Source: Rhabdophis nuchalis
Taxonomy: Eukaryota > Chordata > Lepidosauria > Squamata > Natricidae
Reading direction: 5' to 3'
Length of the DNA: 64,000 nt
Assembly (NCBI GenBank): GCA_039707465.1
Contig: CM077643.1
Coordinates: 62,498,605 to 62,562,604 of the forward strand
In this document: one piece after another, positions 42,879 to 53,292 of the stretch
Position numbering within the stretch: the stretch's first letter is position 1
How the letters are laid out: every line of letters begins with the position of its first letter
Made by a program: the position numbers and the translations under genes
The notes under the pieces: model-generated
Seen by the model: only the letters and a program-made list of their open reading frames with translations
What the model was told of the DNA's origin: nothing
Database searches by the model: none

Positions 42879-43842
42879 GGTGGTTCGCCACCGCAAGAGA
42901 GGCCGCAGTATTCCATGCGGCCACGAGGTCCTCCATCGGGGCGCGGGTCAGGGGTACAGGAAGTGGCCCAAGCGCCGTCTGGAACCCATCAGGGTCCATA
43001 AGGCGCCTGGGGCGGAACCAGATCGGTGACTCTGGTTCCGCCTCCCCGCGGTGGGGAGTAGCGGTTGGAAAGTCGAGCCGGAGAAGTGAGTGGTCTGACC
43101 ATGACAAGGGCGTGATGACTATATCCCCTATACCCAGATCACTCTTCCATTGGCCAGAGACAAAGATGAGATCCGGTGTATGTCCACCCTCGTGGGTGGG
43201 GCCTTGAATTACTTGGGTCAGGTCCATGGCCGTCATGGAAGCCATGAACTCCCGAGCTACCACGGATGATTCGCCCACCGATGGCAGATTAAAGTCCCCC
43301 ATGACTAAAAGTCTGGGGGTCTCGACTGCCACCGTAGCGATCACCTCAAGGAGCTCTGGCAGGGCTGCTGCTACATAGCGGGGAGCCAGGTATACAACCA
43401 GCAAGCCCAACTGCCTCCCTAGGCCCCACTTCACGCAGAGGGACTCACAACCGGTGGTCTGTGGCACAATGGTCTCTCTCGGCTCAAGACCTTCCTTTAC
43501 AATAACCGCTACCCCACCACCACAGCCTAGGGCCCGGGGCTGATGAAAAGCGCGGTAGCCTGGTGGGCACATTTCAACGAGGGGGAGTCCACCCTCGTGG
43601 CCCAACCAGGTCTCCGCTATTCCTGCCAGGTCCAGCTCCCCCTCTGACACAAGGTCATGGATGAGGGGGGCTTTGTTGACAACGGACCTGGCATTGCAAA
43701 ACATCAGCCTCAGGCCCTGGCTCTGTATTCCCTGACCACCTAGCCTGCGGGGGTTGTGACACCTGACCGTTTGTAACCAACGGCCACGTGTCCCCAACCG
43801 GGAGGATGGAACTTGCCTCCCCTCGGACCTGCCTCTCCCCAC
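42793..43842 (-). CDS. L2 AP-type endonuclease (N-terminal part of pol)
   Basis: Element-encoded target-nicking endonuclease. Visible landmarks: LRLMFCNARSVVNKAPLIHD, AGIAETWLGHEGG (catalytic Glu), LVVYLAPRYV, LLVMGDFNLPSVG (catalytic Asp/Asn), HTPDLIFVSG and LSWSDHSLLRLDF (catalytic Asp-His). These fit the exonuclease-endonuclease-phosphatase fold of LINEs. The frame opens with a GTG at 43842, so the true start is not decided; it may lie upstream in another phase (a 128-codon frame at 43655-44041 overlaps). The C-terminal end overlaps the RT frame in a different phase, showing the frameshift. Confidence 0.87.
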   Translation of the reverse strand: MGRGRSEGRQVPSSRLGTRGRWLQTVRCHNPRRLGGQGIQSQGLRLMFCNARSVVNKAPLIHDLVSEGELDLAGIAETWLGHEGGLPLVEMCPPGYRAFHQPRALGCGGGVAVIVKEGLEPRETIVPQTTGCESLCVKWGLGRQLGLLVVYLAPRYVAAALPELLEVIATVAVETPRLLVMGDFNLPSVGESSVVAREFMASMTAMDLTQVIQGPTHEGGHTPDLIFVSGQWKSDLGIGDIVITPLSWSDHSLLRLDFPTATPHRGEAEPESPIWFRPRRLMDPDGFQTALGPLPVPLTRAPMEDLVAAWNTAASLAVANHHGPLVYRGAEGDETPQEMPREKMEVFSI

Positions 43843-45308
43843 GACCTTCTGAATGGGAATGCCCTCCGTCGGAACGACTCGTGTTTCCCCCCCCCCTCAC
43901 GGATCCTTCCGCTTCCCTCCGTCGCCTGCTGGCCTGGCCCTCTCTTTCTGACTGTTTGTACCCTCCCCCCTCCTCCCTGGAACCCCCTAAAATCCTAATT
44001 AAAAACCTCCCTAAAAAACCCCTCAACCTCTCTTCGCCCACCTCTCAGGAATAATCAATCCATCATCGAGGTGGGCCCGTGTTAGACAGGAGGGCCAGGC
44101 CTGCGAGAGGGGAGACTCCCGCAGGTCAAGGAGGTCGCGCCTAGAGTACGTGTTAAAAACTTCAGAGGTAGTCCAAATCCAGGAAGGCAACAAACACAAG
44201 TCCGAAAGCAAATAAAGTGGGTAAGTGTAAGGATATTCTTCAGGGTGGGGGGTAAAGTCAGAATCCAGAGTCTTATGGATGGGGAGATCGAATCCAGTCC
44301 CATTACAGGCCCCATCCATCTGTCCTTCCGACCAAAAGGGGCTTAGTTCGTATTTAGTGCCGCATGGCTAATTAATCCATCATGCGGCCTGATGTAGAAT
44401 ACTGCCCTCTAAAGGCCCAGATGTTGTCAGCCACCTCCTCCAGTCCCGTGCACTCACTCCAGATGTTCAGATGTTAACGATCTTCCTGGGTCGTCCTCGG
44501 CCAGGTCCACCAATCCACAATCTGGCTGCAGATGTTCCATGCCAGACTGCTCAAACCAGCATACACATCCTCAACAACTCATCTCCATCTCGCCATCTCG
44601 CCATCTCTCACCGTCCCATCATCATTCTCCTTCTCCTTCTCATCACCATCTCCGTCCATCTCACTCGATCTCCATCCATTACTCCTTCCATCTCTCTCAT
44701 TCTCTCTCCTTCTTTCTCTCTCCTCCTCTCCTACTTTCTCCTTCTCCATTTCTTTCTTTCTTTCTTTCTCTTTCTCCTTCTCCTTCCTTCTCCATCTCCT
44801 TCCTCCAACTCCTCCGACACCACCTTCCTTCCAAGCCTCCGCCTTCTTTCCAAGCCTCCGCACCCTCTCTCACCTTCTCTCTTCCATCCAGCCTCACTTA
44901 TGAACAGCCTCGCCAACACACGCCAATCGGAGCTTGGGGATATTTCGGGCACAGGCCAGGGTAGGACCGCACGACCTGCCACTGGTAGTGCGGCCCGATG
45001 GTAACTCTCCTGGCCTGGCCCCATCTCGCAGCCAGCTGATCTTCTTCCGCGTCCCGGCTTGCAGCCTACCTCTCTTCCTTCCGGCCGCGCCGGGATGCTC
45101 TAGGCCGCAAACAGGCCAAGTCGCCTCTCCGTTTCTTCTTCGCTCCTCATTGTCGCGCGGATGGCTCGCCCTTCAGCCTCGGGCGGCTCGGCGCGACGAG
45201 GAGCAGTTCGGCTTGCCAAGCCAGCCCTCAACGATGGAAACTGGGGGCTGGCGGCATCTTCCTGGGGGTGAAACTATCCCCCGGGCTTCTCCCAGCCTCA
45301 GAACGCGA

Positions 45309-45329
45309 CCGCCATGTTGCGCATGCGCA
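45309..45329 (-). promoter_or_regulatory. NRF1-like and YY1-like motifs at L2 5' end
   Basis: TGCGCATGCGCA (45318-45329) is a palindrome fitting the NRF1 consensus. It overlaps by one base the minus-strand AACATGGCGG (45309-45318), a YY1-like core. They lie within about 30 bp of the inferred L2 5' end, in CpG-rich sequence. YY1 near the 5' end sets the start site in mammalian L1; the parallel here is inferred. Confidence 0.55.
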
Positions 45330-45335
45330 GGTTTT

Positions 45336-46305
45336 TACTTTATATATACAATACAATACAATAGCAGAGTTGGAAGGGACCTTGGAGGTCTTCTAGTCCA
45401 ACTCCCTGCCTAAGCGGGAAACCCTATACCATTTCAGACAAATGGCTATCCAAGATCTTCTTAAAGACTTGCAGTGTTGGGGCATTCACAACTTCTGGAG
45501 GCAAGCTGTTCCACTGATTAATTGTTCTAACTGTCAGGAAATTTCTCCTCAGTTCTAAGTTGCTTCTCTCCTTGATTAGTTTCCACCCATTGCTTCTTGT
45601 CCTGCCCCCAGGTGCTTTGGAGAATAGTTTGACTCCCTGTTCTTTGTGGCAACCCCTGAGATATTAGAACACTGCTATCATGTCTACCCTAGTCCTTCTT
45701 TTTATTAAACTGGACATACCTAGTTCCTACAACCGTTCCCCATATGTTTTAGTATCCAGTCCCCTAATCATCTTTGTTGCTCTTCTCTGTACTCTCTCCA
45801 GAGTCTCCATGTCTTTTCTACATCGTGGCGACCAAAACTGAATGCAGTATTCCAAGTGTGGCCTTACCAAGGCATTATAAAGTGGTATTAACACTTCATG
45901 TGATCTTGATTCTATCCCTCTGTTTATGCAGCCTAGAACTGTGTTGGCTTTTTTGGCAGCTGTTGCACACTGCTGGCTCATATTTAAATGGTTGTCTACT
46001 AGGACTCCAAGATCCCTTTCACAGTTACTGCTATTGAGCAAGGTACCACCTATACTGTACCTGTGCATTTCATTTTTGTTGCCTAAATGTAGGACCTTAC
46101 TCTTTTTGCCATTGAATTTCATTTTATTAGATAGTGCCCAATGTTCAAGTTTGTCAAGATCCTTCTGTATCTTAAGCCTATCTTCTGGAGTGTTGGCTAT
46201 TCCTGCCAGCTTGGTGTCGTCTGCAAATTTGATGAGTTCCCCATTTATTCCCTCATCCAAATCATTGATGAAGATGTTGAAGAGTACTGGGCCTAAAACA
46301 GAGTC
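45336..46305 (-). mobile_element. CR1 LINE, 5'-truncated within RT
   Basis: The 3' end starts near 45345 with ACAAT repeats (ATTGT on the sense strand) and the complement of GAGTTGGAAGGGACCTTGG. The minus-strand frame 45727-46260 (177 codons) carries ELIKFADDTKLAGI (catalytic FADD box intact), LHLGNKNEMHRYSIGGTLL, RDLGVLVDNHLNMSQQCAT, AKKANTVLGCINRGI and PLYNALVRPHLEYCIQFWSP. Just upstream, complement sequence at about 46270-46300 still encodes a VLGPVLFNIFIND-type patch. The 5' truncation is at about 46305. Downstream parts of the frame are broken by small indels. Confidence 0.9.
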
Positions 46306-46494
46306 AATAATTAATCATTGGTTGCTTTTTCATAGCACTTAACTTCATTCTAATACCAGGGCCAGTACAGTGTATGGTTGTATATGAGAGATATTATTCC
46401 TGATCTACAGAAATGGCATGTTCTGATTTTGAGTTTCTTTGCACATGTATCTCAAAGAGAATACAATTCTTCCTGTGGTAGAAATAAGTTAACC

Positions 46495-47365
46495 TTTGGC
46501 TATAATATTGAATTAGATAAATGGGAAAAATTTTGGGGAACAAACTTAAAAATAACACTATCAGTTGCATACAAGGAAAACCAGTACAAAATGTTTTACA
46601 GATGGCACCTGGCACCAACAAGGTTAGCTAAAATATCAACAAATACCTCTCCCCCAAATGTTGGAAATGTGAATCAATACATGGAACATACTACAACTTA
46701 TGGTGGACCTATGAGGAGGCTAAATTTTTTTTGGAAAAGATCAAAAATTGGTTAGAAGCAATAACAGGTATCAAAATAAAATGGAAACCTGAAGTTTTTT
46801 TATTAGGCATAATGACTGCGAAATACAAAAAAGAAATCCAGTATTTAATACTACATATAATTACGGCGGCAAGGATTGCCTTTGCCCAGAAATGGAAAAA
46901 CAAATTAATTCCAAGCGAAGATGAAATAATAAGAAAGGTTCTGGATTATACTGAAATGGACAATTTAACAAAAGAAATCCAGGGAAAAGAAGAAACAGAA
47001 TACTACCAAATATGGGGAAAATGGCATAGGTGGATGGAGGAAAGAAACAAGGATCAATGAAGGAAGCCAATAAAGCCCAAAAATAGTAGCTAAGGAGAAT
47101 TAATACACATATATGTATCCAAGTGATTTAAATTTACAAGAGGTAATCAGCCAATATAGCAGACAGATGAGTAAAATAAGAGGATTAAGAATGGTGAAAT
47201 ACAAATGAAATATAATAGAAGGGGAAATAATATAACGTGAGTGGTATCGATTGGCAATTGCTGTTAGAAAGAACAGGAAGCTCCTGTTTGTATTGTATTG
47301 TGTCTAAGTTTTGTGTGTATGTATTTTACATGTTTGTAAATAAAAAATTATTAAAAAAAGAAATG
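46495..47365 (+). mobile_element. L1 LINE 3' end
   Basis: Plus-strand ORF2 C-terminus: KWEKFWGTNLKITLSVAYKE and YKMFYRWHLAPTRLAK, then a Cys-rich motif CWKCESIHGTYYNLWWTYEE (from 46659), then IKWKPEVFLLGIMTAKYKKE and ARIAFAQKWKNKLIP. The stop is at 47058-47060. A shift at a C run (46651-46655) breaks the frame before the Cys motif. The 3' UTR ends in A-rich AATAAAAAATTATTAAAAAA (about 47338-47360). The 5' limit is uncertain between about 46330 and 46495. Confidence 0.85.
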
Positions 47366-49194
47366 AGTTAACCTGCATTTCAATTAAACCAAGACATTTT
47401 TTCAAGCATGAAAATAAATAACATTTTTATTCGAGAGAGTTTTAAAATCAGCAAGCAAATTGGAAAAAACACAGAGGCAGGAGTTTCTTTAAAGAAAGAA
47501 AAAAAAGATCATTTCACCGAGTAGGCAACATTTTGTGCCTTTATTCTGAGGAATGATTAGGTTTTTTACATGGCATTTGACTAAAGAAATGTTACTGTGG
47601 ACTGAAATAATGTAATTTTCATATCTAAAACCCTGAGAGAGGGAAGCATGTCTATTTCACTTGCATTTGCTGAAACCCAATCTACAGGAAAAGATTTTAT
47701 AACAGAATTGGGGCTTAAATTTCATTTGCTGATTTAATAAAAACTAACAGGATGGATTTGGGGATATTTCATTAATCTTTCTTTCCTTTCAGTGAAAAGG
47801 AAATTAAGTTCAATCTAGTTCAAACTCAGCTTCACCATTCTACAATAGTCTGCCAATGTCCATTTTCTCTCTGGCAAGTTGAAACCTAATTAGTCACAGA
47901 AAATTCTTCCCTGATCCTGTCACTCCTAGGCAGGCAAAGATTGAACTATAGACAAAGGATTCCAAGACAAGAGTTGCTTGGCTTTGCCTCTTTGTTAATG
48001 TACATGCCTTTTTATGCAAAATCTCCTGAGCTTATCTGGAAGCAATAAATACACATGCAACAGTATAATTGCGAACAAGTTCAGCTTCTATTCTTTATAA
48101 TCTGTAACAGTAACTCCTGGCTGTACTGTTTAAGAGCACAAGCAAAAGAAGGGAGAATGTAGGTGAGATCAATGGATTCAAAACTAGGTAGATAAATAAT
48201 GTTGGTTGTTGGTAATTTGTTTTAATATTCCTGCCTCCTTTAAAACCAAATACTGGTTCTGGTTATAATTATCAGCTAGACCTAAGTTGAAATTTGGGGA
48301 AGAAAACTGTAGTTCCTTGAGCCTGAAGGAGACTCCAAACTATGCCTGCTGGCTAGCCAGACTCCCAAAATCAAATCACAGGTGACTTATGGACTGTGGG
48401 AACATGCGCTGGTGATTCTAGGTTGGATTTGAAAGCAAGGTCAACTCCTGGCAGGTCAATTCATGTTTGCTAGCCCAAGACTGCAATCAAAACATAGGAA
48501 GTTCTCACAGTGATACCTTTATGTACACTACATAAGGCCAGCTCACTTAATCTGGAAACCACATCCCTTCAATTTGTTTGTAAGAAATTATTTCAGATGT
48601 ATATATGCTACGAAGCTTAAGGAGTAATAGCTATTTGTCAGGCATGTCATAATGTTCCAATGTCAGGCCAGGAATACTTAATGTTATTATTACAAATGGA
48701 GCTCACAGTAATTATCTTTTGAAATCTCTGGTATGTTACTGGTGAGAAAAGGACAAAACAAATTGGCATTGAGTAGAAGCCAGTTCACATTCAATCCTTC
48801 TCATTGACAGTTATATTGCGCTATATATCATATGATTTTTCACAAGAATATTGATATTTACATAATGAAATGGGTAATTTCACCCCATAAAATACATACG
48901 TTATATGGATTAATATAACTACTAGTTTGATTGCATAGAAAAGGGTAAACTAGATATACCAATTAAGAGAAGTATTACTTGAATTAATCCTACAATAGCT
49001 GCTATAACAGCACATCAGATGACACTGAAGCCCTCTGAAGTCATAATCAGACACTGTGTATAATGGCTCAGTGTATACAATTTGGTGGGTGACTTCTTGA
49101 AGCAGATGAGCAGATGTTTTTGTTGCCAGCCATGGGTACTTGAATATTATCTCCGAAAGTTCCAGCTGATTCGTTCATTCATTGATTCATTCAC

Positions 49195-49195
<1 letters not shown>
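47366..49195. other. Unassigned stretch
   Basis: About 1.8 kb with no gene or named repeat recognised. Confidence 0.5.
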
Positions 49196-49227
<32 letters not shown>

Positions 49228-49240
49228 CATTCATTCATTC
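49196..49240 (-). repeat. TTGA/TTCA microsatellite, L2 tail
   Basis: ATTGATTGATTG followed by ATTCATTCATTC, adjoining the 3' end of the old L2 and probably its tail. Confidence 0.75.
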
Positions 49241-49492
49241 TTTCATTTTACAGAGCTGCTCATTTCATAGCAATGACTCTGGACAGTGTACAAAAATTAA
49301 AAACATAACAGATCACAACACTTAAAATTCTTTACATCCAATTAAATAGTAACCTGCAAAGCAAAAGTATCATCATCAACAGAGCTCACTGGGCTGACTT
49401 CAAAGTCTGGAAGAGTTGCCTGAAAGGCTAATAGGGTTGGATCTCTAGGAAGATGCTGTTCCAAAGGGCAATTATAGCCACAGAGAAGCCAT

Positions 49493-49730
49493 GAGTCATG
49501 GTGGCGCAGTAGCTAGAGTGCAGGCTACTTCTGCTGACTGCCGGCTGACTGCAATTTGGCAGTTCGAATCTCACCAGGCTCAAGGTTGACTCAGTCTTCC
49601 ATCCTTCCAAGGTGGGTAAAATGAGGACCCAGATTGTTGGGGGCAATATGCTGACTCTCTAAACTGCTTAGAGAGGGCTATAAAGCACTGTGAAGTAGTA
49701 TGTAAGTCTGCATGCTAAGTGCTATTACTC
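49493..49730 (+). mobile_element. tRNA-derived SINE with L2-like tail
   Basis: The head has TGGTGGCGCAGTAGCTAGAG (A-box-like) and GGCAGTTCGAATCTC (B-box-like). The body contains GGTTGACTCAGTCTTCCATC and GTGGGTAAAATGAGGACCC. The tail AAACTGCTTAGAGAGGGCT and AGCACTGTGAAGTAGTATG resembles an L2 3' end, suggesting mobilisation by L2. It is inserted in the ancient L2. Confidence 0.75.
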
Positions 49731-50560
49731 CAAAGTCCAGGAAAATGGCATTGTCTGATGGATGGGACCCAAAACAAATCCTTCCTGCTAGATTGGATGG
49801 GTTAGACAGAAGCAATGGCAAAATGTCTATGTTATCTAGGAGTTTTTAACTGATATCAGGAGTGTGAATAATAGCTGAGAGCCTACCAGGAGCCAGTGCA
49901 GTTTGCAGAGCAGGGTTGTTTGAACACATTGAGAGATACCAGAATCCCCCCACACCACTGTGTTCTAGACTAGCTATGGCCTGTGATACACTTCAAGGGC
50001 AGTCCCATTTAGAATACATTAGAGTATTCCAAGCAGGAGGTGAACAAGGCATGAATCACTGTAAGCAAGTCTTCAGGATCTAGAAAAGGGCACAATTGGT
50101 GCCAAGACACCCCCCCCCCCAAGACACACACCTTGCTATCACTTGATCTTCAAGCGGAAGCCAAGAGACTAAGAAAATCTCTGAACTGCTCACTGACTCT
50201 GTCTTGGTAAATGCATTCCCAATCCAAGTCAGGGATGGAAAATCTCCAGAATTGGACAGCCTTAAAACCGACATCCACTCAGCCTCACCAGAGTTAGTTT
50301 AAGCCTCTTCTCTGGGTATTGGAAATGGGCCTCAATATCATCACTAATGTTGGCCCATGGCAGAGATGTAGAGCTGAGATTCATCACCACACCAATAATA
50401 CTGCACCCACTGACAACAGATTACCTCCCTGGTGTTTTATATTAATGTTAACTAGAAGCTAGGAGAGAATTGAGCCCTAATTAATGCATCTTGCAAAGCA
50501 GAGATCTCCTGGTTTATTTCTTTCCACCCTCCCCAACTTTGACTAGAACTGACTCTAGAG

Positions 50561-50755
50561 CAGGGGTTCCCAGCCTTTTTGATTCCAGAGATCAGCAGCA
50601 GTGGTGGCTTTGGCATCAGGGGAAAATGATTTTGTGTATGCAAATTAAATCCTGTGTATGTGCAAAAAATGCTTCATGCACTTGCTCATTTCTTGACGGC
50701 CTGGTTCCCACCAGATCCCAGTCCAGTAGCAGTCCACAGGGGTTGTGAATCCCTG
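50561..50755. mobile_element. hAT-like MITE (CAGGGGTTCCCA ends)
   Basis: Left end CAGGGGTTCCCAGCC, right end GGGGTTGTGAATCCCTG. Flanks CTCTAGAG (50553-50560) and CTCTCGAG (50756-50763) match at 7 of 8. It is inserted in the ancient L2. Confidence 0.75.
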
Positions 50756-51165
50756 CTCTCGAGAAAGGACAACCATTGTAACACAGATTTCCCACTCCTA
50801 ATTCCCTGAGCCAGCCCAGAAGGATACTATGACTGATGGTATTCAAAGTCATTGAGAGATCAAGGAGGACCAGGGTGGATGCATTACCTCCATCCTGAGC
50901 CTGTCAAAAGTCATCCACAAATATGATCGATGCCACCTCAGTACTATGGCCAGGCCTAAAAGGAGTTCATATAACCTGCTTCTTCAAAGGGCCCTTTGGA
51001 GCTACAAGGCAGCCATCTTCTCAACAAACTCTCCCTCCCCCCCCCCCCCCCCCCAGAAAGGGATGGTTGGAGACTGGACAAAAATTGTCTGCATCTCTTA
51101 AGTCTAGTGATACCATCTTTCAGAAGGGACAATAACCATCTCTTTCAAGAAAATGCACCCATTTT

Positions 51166-52149
51166 TGGTCCTGAGCCCCTTTTAAGGGAAGAAATCTAGT
51201 CCAGTGTTTTATCAGTTTTGGAGATTTTAAGGTTCCACAGATTTCCAGCCTAGTCTTTGTACTTTATGGACTGTGGGAATGCTTGGGAACTACATTTGTG
51301 TGCCAGAGTTTGGTTACCTATGATCTAGTATCTACTTTGTTAATTTATTTTGTTTTTGTGCCAGATAAGATCTTTTTATACTCTCAAGACTTTGAAAGTC
51401 TGTGCTCTATCACTCTGCACTGAGCCTTCGCTTAATATATTTGAGTTTTTCAATGTTTATGGTTTTGATGCTATATTTTCTTTTAGTTTATTTCATTTGT
51501 TTTTGTGTCTGCTTTTAATGTTTAAATAAATATATTTAATTGGATTTAATGGTACTATATTGCCTTTTGTATGTAGGAATTTTGTAAAGACTAAAGAGGG
51601 ACAACAAGTTAAGCCAGTAAGTAAATAAATAAATATTCTCAATTAGACATAAACTAAGAGTATATCTGTATCCTTCAAAATGTGAAATGAACACCCACTA
51701 GGATATAGTAAATATCTTCCACTTACAACACATCATCATTAATCAACTAAATTACATAGAGGTGACTTAGCATTTTTTTTCTTTTCCCCCTTCTTTTTTA
51801 AAGAAACTTTACATGTCTAGCGAATGTGAACAGGCAGAACCAATGCAGCAAATTAGATGGGGCAGTGACCTTGTTGATTTGTCATTTTCCATTTGTTTTA
51901 TATTGAGTGTAGGCACTCAGGAGACTTCTGCTTCTTTGGAAATCCTAGACGTTCACTGTAAACAACTTCCAGAGGAGATGGTTCTGCTCTATTTAGGCAG
52001 AAAGCCTCAAGCCCATGACATGATCCACCCACCCACCCCTACTCGCTCCCACAAGTAGAATCACTGCAACACCAGCACTGTTACTTTCTGGATTCCTCCT
52101 GTTAAATATAAATGATTATCTAGAGGATAGAAATCCAGATGACCTCTAT
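51166..52149. other. Unassigned stretch
   Basis: Nothing recognised. A C run of about 18 bases (51037-51054) lies just upstream, inside the old L2. Confidence 0.45.
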
Positions 52150-52157
52150 GTCCTAGG

Positions 52158-52452
52158 CAGTGGTGGGATTCAACCGATGTAACAACCGTTACATCGGCTG
52201 GCCGTACACGCAGTGCATTTGAAACAAACTCTACAACTTACCTTCTAATGCAGCTCCTGTGAATAAAACAGCTGACGCGTGGCAATTCGCTCTGCTATGT
52301 CTGTCAGCTGGGCTTCAAACAAAGGAAATATAGGTCAGTATAGTGGGCACGCCCACCTCATCGTAGGAGTGAACCGGTTTGCTCTCAACTAGTCGTCGGA
52401 GATACCAGTTTGCCTGAACCAATCAGAACTGGTAGAATTCCCCCCACTCCCG
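52158..52452. mobile_element. Probable hAT-like MITE (CAGTGGTGGG group)
   Basis: Left end CAGTGGTGGGATTCAACC, with inner ACCGGTTTGCTCTC, GAACTGGTAG and AATTCCCCCCACT near the right end. Flanks GTCCTAGG (52150-52157) and GTTCTATG (52453-52460) match at 6 of 8. The right boundary is uncertain. Confidence 0.6.
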
Positions 52453-52460
52453 GTTCTATG

Positions 52461-52844
52461 GAATGTTCTACACAATGTAAAAACAAACTTAAGTCTCAGT
52501 CCATTCCTGGGCGGGGGGGGGGGGGAGCATTGATGGGATGAACTCCATTATTTCTCAGAATTGTTTGTGGCAGAGAGGCTTACCAAAATAATCAAGCCCG
52601 CCAATTATTACTCCTTTCTACTTTTAATGTTGGAACAAATGACCACAGCAAAGACCTTGAAAACAATCTCAAGGGACTATGAGTAGTTAGACAGGAAAGC
52701 CAAAGTGTTAGAAGCGCAGGTGATGTTCCCATCTGTACTTCTGATGGAAGGTCAACATCCAATACAGGAATAGATTAAAAAAAAACAATCTTCTTGAATG
52801 TATTTAGATGGAAATTAGAGGAAAAAGAAATGACATTTCTTTCT
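52461..52844. other. Unassigned stretch with G run
   Basis: A G run at 52511-52526. Nothing else recognised. Confidence 0.45.
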
Positions 52845-53292
52845 TTTTAAAAAAAATAATTTTTATTAAGCTGTTTAAAAACATTAAAAAACAAAACACA
52901 AATTTCCACTCATTACAGCGAGTCCATATCAGTATCGTTGATATCCTTCGTATTTACATAAGCTCTATTCCTATATTCTATAATATATTCTATATTCTAT
53001 AATATATCATATAATCACTTAAAACATATTAATATTCACATATTTATAAAGAGTTGTCATGTTTGTCATAAATAATATTTAGTTCTTATACACTATCTCA
53101 CAACTATCATCCAACCATTTATACCATCTATTCCACACTTTATAGTACTCCAATTCTTCTCTATCCTTCAGTTCCATGGTCAACCTATCCATCTCTGCAC
53201 ACTCAAGTATCTTTCTTATGATCATTGAATCTGGGGGGATATTGTTTTGCTTCCAATTTTGAGCAAATATTATTCTTGTTGCAGTTAATATA
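52845..53292 (-). mobile_element. L1 LINE 3' end, part 1
   Basis: Minus-strand ORF2 C-terminus: TATRIIFAQNWKQNNIPPDS, IIRKILECAEMDRLTMELKD and YYKVWNRWYKWLDDS, with the stop at about 53079-53081 and an AT-rich 3' UTR down to an A tract at 52845. It is homologous to the end of 46495-47365. Interrupted at 53292 by a TIR element and resumed at 54448. Confidence 0.85.

Larger units (their letters stand above)
40737..45335 (-). mobile_element. Near-full-length L2-clade LINE
   Basis: About 4.6 kb on the minus strand. From 5' to 3': a CpG-rich 5' region (about 45335-43850) with a purine-rich tract on the sense strand (44895-44560), an endonuclease frame (43842-42793), a reverse-transcriptase frame (to 40935) and a 200-bp 3' UTR. 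Endonuclease and RT motifs are all present, but the two frames are in different phases, so at least one indel (about 42800-42890) separates what should be one protein. It is the longest and best kept of the L2 copies here. The 5' limit is inferred from the sharp GC change and the adjoining CR1 tail; the 3' limit is set by the TA run. Confidence 0.85.
49241..51165 (-). pseudogene. Ancient L2 LINE, split by SINE and MITE
   Basis: Nucleotide landmarks align in order with the antisense of 40737-42300: CCACAGAGAAGCC, GGAGCCAGTGCAGTTTGC, CTTCAAGGGCAGTCCC, TTAGAGTATTCCAAGCAGG, CACTTGATCTTC, AGAGATGTAGAGCTGAGA, ACCAGGGTGGATGC and CTATGGCCAGGCCTAAA. The frames are destroyed and divergence is much greater than in the other copies. 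A SINE (49493-49730) and a MITE (50561-50755) inserted later. The 3' UTR (49241-49340) belongs to the CTGCCCATC-type subfamily. Confidence 0.75.

Noticed and set aside
44471..45413. Open frames of up to 177 codons on the plus strand opposite the L2
   Set aside because: They are antisense to the L2 5' region and composed of a pyrimidine-rich tract.
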